A stretch of 64,000 nt of DNA, from NCBI RefSeq assembly GCF_024614185.1, contig NZ_JAHTLF010000016.1, forward strand, positions 620,001 to 684,000, given 5' to 3'. The notes below the pieces were generated by a model. It ran no database searches. It worked only from the letters and a program-made list of their open reading frames with translations, and was not told the origin of the DNA. The translations under genes were made by a program, and so were the position numbers. The DNA comes from Nocardioides carbamazepini. Its GTDB lineage: Bacteria > Actinomycetota > Actinomycetes > Propionibacteriales > Nocardioidaceae. Below, in pieces: positions 59,832-64,000 of the stretch (position 1 is the first letter of the stretch; each line of letters starts with the position of its first letter).

Positions 59832-61237
59832 CGACGATGCCCACGGACCCGCCCGCCGACGGACTGGGCGACGGACTGGGCGACGCACTGGGCGACGCTC
59901 AGGAAGCCGTCGACGAAGCGTGCCGGGCCGCCGCCGCGGCGGCGTACGGATGGCGACACACCGAGGCGTTCGCCCGCGGCCGGGTGCTGATGGCCATCGC
60001 GCGCCGCATGCTCGCCGATCTCGACGAGCTGGTGGCGACGGAGTGCGCCGAGACCGGCAAGCCGGCCGCGCTGGCGGAGGCGGAGATCCGTGGAGCGGCC
60101 GACTACTTCGAGTTCTACGCGTCCCTGGTGCATCTGCCCAGCGGCGACGTGCTCGACGTACGTCCGGATCTCCACGTCTACACCATGCGCGAGCCGTACG
60201 GCGTCGTCGGCGTCATCACGCCCTGGAACCTTCCGCTCAACCAGGCGGCGCGTGCCTGCGCCCCGGCCCTGGCCGCCGGCAACGTGGTCGTCGTCAAACC
60301 GGCCGAGACCACGTCCGGCACCACCCTCGCCCTGGCCCGGATGGCTCTCGAGGAGGGGCTGCCACCCGGCGTGCTCACCGTGGTTCCCGGGCCAGGCTCG
60401 ACGGTCGGCACCGCGATCGTCGAGCATCCGCTGGTCCGCAAGGTGGCGTTCACCGGCTCCGTGCCCGTCGGGCAGAGCATCGGCCGGATCGCCGCCGAGC
60501 GGATCCTGCCCCTCACCCTGGAGCTCGGCGGCAAGTCGGCCAATATCGTCTTCGCCGACGCCGACCTGGACTTCGCCGCCGCAGAGGCCGTGCGCGCCTT
60601 CACCGGCAACGCGGGACAGGTGTGCTCGTCGGGGACCCGGCTGCTCGTCGAACGCAGCGTCCACGACGACTTCGTCGCGCGCGTGGTGGCCCTCGCGCGC
60701 AGGCAGCGCCCGGGGCACGAGCTCGGCCCGATGATCACGGACAAGCAGTTCGAGACGGTCCAGCACTACTTCCAGGTCGCGGCGGAGGACGGCCTCGTGC
60801 CGGCCACGGGCGGCACGGTCGCGGTCGCTCCCGGGCTGGCCGAGCGGCGGTACGTCGAGCCGACCGTCTACGTCGGTGTCACCAATGACATGCGCATCGC
60901 CCGGGAGGAGGTGTTCGGCCCGGTCCTGGCGGTGATCGCGTTCGACACCGAGGACGAGGCCGTCGCCATCGCCAACGACTCCGACTACGGCCTCGTCGGG
61001 GGCGTGTTCACCGCCGACATGTCCCGCGCCTTCCGTGTCGCGCACGCCATCGAGGCGGGACAGGTCTACATCAACTCGTGGTCGACGCAGTCGGTGCAGA
61101 TGCCGTTCGGTGGACACAAGGCGAGCGGCTACGGTCGGGAGAAGGGGATCGAGGCGCTCGCCCACTATTCCCAGGTCAAGAGTGTCAGCGTCCGCATCGA
61201 CCCGGCGCCACCACGGACGGCCGCGCGTTCGTCGTGA
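59828..61237 (+). CDS. Aldehyde dehydrogenase
   Basis: A 469-residue NAD(P)-dependent aldehyde dehydrogenase. Seen: T-P-W-N-L-P-L-N near residue 135, K-P-A-E-T-T, catalytic Glu232 (L-E-L-G-G-K-S) and nucleophile Cys266 (G-Q-V-C-S-S-G). The N-terminus carries three D-G/A-L-G repeats from a 12-bp DNA repeat (59861-59895). ATG overlaps the previous stop (ATGA). Last gene of the operon that starts at 49359; it would convert an aldehyde intermediate to an acid. Confidence 0.92.
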   Translation: MTTMPTDPPADGLGDGLGDALGDAQEAVDEACRAAAAAAYGWRHTEAFARGRVLMAIARRMLADLDELVATECAETGKPAALAEAEIRGAADYFEFYASLVHLPSGDVLDVRPDLHVYTMREPYGVVGVITPWNLPLNQAARACAPALAAGNVVVVKPAETTSGTTLALARMALEEGLPPGVLTVVPGPGSTVGTAIVEHPLVRKVAFTGSVPVGQSIGRIAAERILPLTLELGGKSANIVFADADLDFAAAEAVRAFTGNAGQVCSSGTRLLVERSVHDDFVARVVALARRQRPGHELGPMITDKQFETVQHYFQVAAEDGLVPATGGTVAVAPGLAERRYVEPTVYVGVTNDMRIAREEVFGPVLAVIAFDTEDEAVAIANDSDYGLVGGVFTADMSRAFRVAHAIEAGQVYINSWSTQSVQMPFGGHKASGYGREKGIEALAHYSQVKSVSVRIDPAPPRTAARSS

Positions 61238-61337
61238 GCACGACGGTGTGGAAACCGGCATCTCGGCGCAGGAGCCGGACGGCGCCACCACGGCGTCGTA
61301 CTGCTCGGAGTAGGCGAACCGACTCGTGCCAAGGGGG

Positions 61338-61820
61338 TTACGGGACGTCGTAGCGTGCTCGCATCTCCTCGCCCGCTGCCGGGCCGGCACGGAACGCGAA
61401 ACGCGGGTCGGATACGGGCAGCCCGGTGACGGGATCGATCGTCTCCGGTTCCACCTCGCGGCCGGTCTCTGTGTCGACGAGCACCATCGCACGCTCGGAC
61501 GGAGCGAGCTGCTCGTTCCTCCACGCGGCCATCGCCACCAGGATCGGCCGCAGCGAGCGTCCGAGGTCGGTGAGCACGTACTCATGCCGGACCGGTCGCT
61601 CTTGGTAGGCGCGTTTGGCGAGGATGCCGTTGTCGACCAGGGTCTTGAGTCGCGTCGTGAGCATGCTCGAGGACAAGCCGATGTTGGCCTCGAACTGATC
61701 GAAGCGGGTGTACCCGTCGAAGCAGTCGTGCAGGATCAGGATCGTCCACCACTCGCCGACGTAGGACATCGCCGTCGACAAGGGGCACTCGCGGTCCTCG
61801 GCTCGGACGTGCGCAGACAC
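61338..61820 (-). CDS. HxlR-family transcriptional regulator (1)
   Basis: A 160-residue winged-helix regulator. The HxlR domain (residues ~12-105) has C-P-L-S-T-A-M-S-Y-V-G-E-W-W-T-I-L-I-L and V-L-T-D-L-G-R-S-L-R; the C-terminal extension (~110-160) contains V-D-T-E-T-G-R-E-V-E. The N-terminal Cys may be redox- or aldehyde-responsive as in other family members. It is convergent with the aldehyde dehydrogenase operon and divergent from an NTF2-like gene, with a palindrome between. Confidence 0.88.
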   Translation of the reverse strand: MSAHVRAEDRECPLSTAMSYVGEWWTILILHDCFDGYTRFDQFEANIGLSSSMLTTRLKTLVDNGILAKRAYQERPVRHEYVLTDLGRSLRPILVAMAAWRNEQLAPSERAMVLVDTETGREVEPETIDPVTGLPVSDPRFAFRAGPAAGEEMRARYDVP

Positions 61821-61877
61821 TCGGTTCCTCCTCCGGATGGGTGGTCGGGCCGCGGCGTTCGACGACCGCGCCTGTGA

Positions 61878-61892
61878 CTGCTAATCTAGCAG
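61878..61892. promoter_or_regulatory. Palindrome between HxlR (1) and the NTF2-like gene
   Basis: CTGCTA, three bases, then TAGCAG: a perfect 6-bp inverted repeat about 58 nt upstream of the HxlR start and 159 nt upstream of the NTF2-like gene. HxlR proteins usually bind short palindromes between divergent genes. Confidence 0.45.
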
Positions 61893-62050
61893 CGACAATG
61901 ACTGCGAAAATAGAAGTAACTGCTTCGGGTGCGGAGCCGATCTTGTCGACGCCCCGAGCGATCGTGACGGGCGGGGAGCCGAGACCGTGCGGCGGAACCA
62001 TCCGCACCGCCTGACCAGCCCACGCGCCCCCCCACGAAAGGGAGAACCCC

Positions 62051-62407
62051 ATGACCGACACCTTCGCCGACTATGCCCCCTCGGCGCTCCCGGCCCCCGT
62101 GCTCGCCTACCTGGACGCCCATGACGAGAACCGTCACGCCGACGCCGCGGCGGTCTTCGCGCCCGACGCGACCGTCCTCGATGACGGGAACATCTACGAG
62201 GGCATCGAGGCGATCACCGCCTGGATCGAGACAGCCGCGACCGAGTACACCTACACCAGCACCCGCGTCGGCCAACAGATGACCGACGACGCCCACGCGG
62301 TCGTTCAGATCAGGCTGGACGGGAACTTCCCCGGCGGCACCGTCACCCTCCGCTACCAGTTCGAACTCCACGCGGGACTCGTCAACCGGTTGGCGATCGA
62401 GGTCTGA
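62051..62407 (+). CDS. NTF2-like/SnoaL-fold protein (1)
   Basis: A 118-residue NTF2-fold protein (cone-shaped alpha+beta barrel). Typical features are H-A-D-A-A-A-V-F-A-P-D-A-T-V, G-I-E-A-I-T-A-W-I and a beta-rich second half ending L-V-N-R-L-A-I-E-V. Such proteins act as small isomerases, cyclases or binding proteins. A GAAAGGGAGAA site precedes the ATG. It is divergent from HxlR (1), its probable regulator. Confidence 0.8.
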   Translation: MTDTFADYAPSALPAPVLAYLDAHDENRHADAAAVFAPDATVLDDGNIYEGIEAITAWIETAATEYTYTSTRVGQQMTDDAHAVVQIRLDGNFPGGTVTLRYQFELHAGLVNRLAIEV

Positions 62408-62430
62408 CCGTTCCTCGGCTGATGAGTGGT

Positions 62431-62817
62431 TCAGCCCCAGAACTGGTCCTCGACCGCCTGGTTCTCGCCGATCAGCCAGATCTCCGCGATCCGGTCGCCC
62501 TCGACGCGGAACACGTCGACCCCGTGTTGGTCGAGATCTGCACCTCCGTCGCGCCGGGCCGCGAACCGCACCGTCGTTGCCACCAGGTTGCCGCTCTCGG
62601 TGGCCGACTCGGTCTCCAGGGTGAACGTGCCGCCGCTGAGCTCCATGAACCTGCCCAGGTGCGCCACGACCGCCTCGGGTCCCACATGGTCACCCGAGAG
62701 CTGATTCGTCCCGGGCTGGTGCCACACGACATCGTCGGTCAGGCTGGCGGCCAGCGCCGCCATGTCCCCGGCCGCCACTGCGGCCCCGTACCGTCCCACC
62801 ACGTCAATCGCCGACAT
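62431..62817 (-). CDS. NTF2-like/SnoaL-fold protein (2)
   Basis: A 128-residue NTF2-fold protein with A-V-A-A-G-D-M-A-A-L-A-A-S-L-T-D-D-V-V-W-H and D-V-F-R-V-E-G-D-R-I-A-E-I-W, the SnoaL/polyketide-cyclase-like pattern. It is convergent with NTF2-like (1), 23 nt apart, and divergent from HxlR (2). The two NTF2 proteins are clearly different in sequence, so this is not a recent duplication. Confidence 0.82.
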   Translation of the reverse strand: MSAIDVVGRYGAAVAAGDMAALAASLTDDVVWHQPGTNQLSGDHVGPEAVVAHLGRFMELSGGTFTLETESATESGNLVATTVRFAARRDGGADLDQHGVDVFRVEGDRIAEIWLIGENQAVEDQFWG

Positions 62818-62908
62818 GCTCTTCCTCCCGGTTTCTCGTCGATAGCCTGAGACTCCAGAGTGGCGAGACAGGCGCGGTTACTTCAACGTCACCGCCCAGG
62901 AGGAGACC

Positions 62909-63286
62909 ATGACCCGCGAATGGACGGTGTTCTCCGCCCAATGCCCCTCGCGCCAATCGCTCGCGCGCATCGCGAACAAGTGGACCGCGATGATCATCAT
63001 CCTGCTCCACGAACAGCCCCTGCGATTCGGCGAACTCCACCGCGGAGCGGACGGCATCACCAAGAAGGTCCTCGCCGACACGCTCCGTGCGCTCGAGCGT
63101 GACGGCATGATCGACCACGCGACCCACTCCGACGGCCACGGCCGCTACGAGCTCACCGAGCTCGGCCGCACTCTGCACGAGCCATTGCGAGCGTTGCAGG
63201 TCTGGGCGGAATCCCACGTCGAAGACGTGCTCGACGCACAAGACCGCTACGACACCGCCGCAGACGAGCAGACTCTCGGCCACTGA
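62909..63286 (+). CDS. HxlR-family transcriptional regulator (2)
   Basis: A 125-residue HxlR protein: C-P-S-R-Q-S-L-A-R-I-A-N-K-W-T-A-M-I-I, R-F-G-E-L-H-R...K-V-L-A-D-T-L-R-A-L and Y-E-L-T-E-L-G-R-T-L. The family Cys is at residue ~12. The CAGGAGGAG site precedes the ATG. It faces away from NTF2-like (2), mirroring the first HxlR/NTF2 pair. Confidence 0.88.
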   Translation: MTREWTVFSAQCPSRQSLARIANKWTAMIIILLHEQPLRFGELHRGADGITKKVLADTLRALERDGMIDHATHSDGHGRYELTELGRTLHEPLRALQVWAESHVEDVLDAQDRYDTAADEQTLGH

Positions 63287-63514
63287 CCGCACGGCCCAAC
63301 GCCACCTTGTTGAGGCGACCCGTCCGGCGCCGGGTGTCGAACTTTGATCCAACTGAACCCATCTCTAACGGATCTCCCCCGTAGAACCGCTTAGTTGACG
63401 CGGACGCCTTGTATGTTCCGACGACGCTGCCAGCGTTCATTGGAGGTTTGTTCAATCCCGCTGGCGGCGTGACCTGGCTCACGATGAAGTGACCCAGCGA
63501 AGCAAGGAGTGGCC

Positions 63515-64000
63515 ATGGCCGACCACGCGGACTCCTCGATCACCATCGAGCAGCACGGCGTCGACACGATTCCCGACCGCGACCGGACCGGACGACCACG
63601 AGACGTGGTCAACATCCTGATCGGGTCGAACCTCTGTCTCGGCGTCGTCATCTTCGGATGGCTGCCGGCCACCTTCGGCCTGAGCTTCTGGGAGAGCGTG
63701 ACCGCGCAGGTCTTCGGGACGCTGGCCGGCTGCCTGCTCGTGGCCCCCCTGGCGCTGGTCTCCTTCCGCACAGCGACCAACCTGTCGACCAGCAGCGGCG
63801 CGCAGTTCGGCGTGCGTGGCCGGCTGCTCGGATCCGCGATCGGCCTCGTCCTCTCCCTTGGGTACGCCGCGCTCACCGTGTGGACCGGCGGCGCGGCCGT
63901 CGTCGGACCGCTCCAGCGCCTCTTCGGCACCCCCGACGGCAACGGCGCCTACGCTCTGGGCTACGTCGTGCTCGCGGCGGGCGCCGTGCTGGTCGCGGTC
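63515..64000 (+). CDS. NCS1-type nucleobase/cation permease, 5' part (cut at right edge)
   Basis: An open frame from the ATG at 63515 (CAAGGAG upstream) to the window end, 162 codons seen. After a ~30-residue acidic N-terminus it shows V-V-N-I-L-I-G-S-N-L-C-L-G, W-L-P-A-T-F-G-L-S-F-W-E, S-T-S-S-G-A-Q-F-G-V-R-G and several long helices. These are typical of purine-cytosine permeases (NCS1). It would import a nucleobase-like or hydantoin-like compound, consistent with the nearby catabolic cluster, though it is probably transcribed on its own. Confidence 0.8.
   Translation, partial: MADHADSSITIEQHGVDTIPDRDRTGRPRDVVNILIGSNLCLGVVIFGWLPATFGLSFWESVTAQVFGTLAGCLLVAPLALVSFRTATNLSTSSGAQFGVRGRLLGSAIGLVLSLGYAALTVWTGGAAVVGPLQRLFGTPDGNGAYALGYVVLAAGAVLVAV

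Noticed and set aside
59018..61585. 855-codon minus-strand open frame across the dehydrogenase genes
   Set aside because: Antisense shadow spanning two strongly supported genes plus part of HxlR (1) in another frame.
63396..63418. TTGACG...TATGTT as a promoter for the NCS1 permease
   Set aside because: The spacer is only 11 nt, too short for a sigma-A promoter.

Overview
The window is high-GC, densely packed bacterial chromosome, most likely from an actinobacterium of the Nocardioides type. Evidence: strong G/C third-position bias, many GTG and TTG starts, ATGA/GTGA operon overlaps, a SepX/GlpR-type divisome gene, a LytR-CpsA-Psr protein, an FmdB zinc ribbon, and a UDPGP-family UTP-glucose-1-phosphate uridylyltransferase. 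The genus is an inference. Both window ends cut genes: a lamin-tail-domain protein on the left and an NCS1-type permease on the right. | 1-12.5 kb: end of a lamin-tail-repeat protein, an XRE-like regulator, and a very large secreted RHS/YD-repeat protein ending in a GIY-YIG-like toxin tip. A candidate immunity gene overlaps its stop codon. A decayed IS630-type transposase and a LuxR-type regulator follow. | 12.6-18.5 kb: lipoprotein, dual-domain ATPase and permease of a sugar-type ABC importer, joined to a homologue of the large subunit of the iron enzyme N,N-dimethylformamidase. This looks like an uptake-and-hydrolysis unit for an unknown amide, with the LuxR gene divergent from it. | 18.5-22.3 kb: a membrane receptor with a class III cyclase-like domain that has lost key catalytic residues, followed 3 nt later by an MscS-type channel with a cNMP-binding-like domain. 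| 22.3-30.9 kb: a seven-gene operon in which every neighbouring pair overlaps (GT2, DUF2064/TIGR04282-like transferase, SAM methyltransferase, cytochrome-fused molybdopterin oxidoreductase, membrane protein, response regulator, kinase). Next to it lie a polytopic membrane transferase, an epimerase with a Cys/His insertion and an MTA phosphorylase. The set resembles arsenosugar loci but has no recognisable ArsM or ArsS, so its product is unknown. | 31-44 kb: mostly conserved housekeeping genes: tRNA-Arg, LCP protein, MscL, SAF-domain protein, FmdB with an upstream CIRCE-like element, penicillin acylase, 5-formyl-THF cyclo-ligase, uridylyltransferase, MoeA-MoaC-MogA, RimJ-like acetyltransferase, SepX/GlpR, tRNA-Ala. 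| 44-48 kb: a secreted SdrD-repeat protein with an intact sortase domain at its C-terminus. | 48-64 kb: a GntR-regulated catabolic region. Three related operator-like sites, one inside the promoter spacer, precede a BMP-type ABC importer. Amidohydrolase, bicupin, PEBP, FAD monooxygenase, metallo-beta-lactamase-fold hydrolase, carboxymuconolactone-decarboxylase-like protein, beta-hydroxyacid dehydrogenase and aldehyde dehydrogenase genes follow. A mirror-image pair of HxlR/NTF2-like modules and the start of an NCS1 permease close the window. The enzyme order suggests import and oxidative/hydrolytic breakdown of an N-heterocyclic or amide compound. The substrate cannot be read from the sequence.
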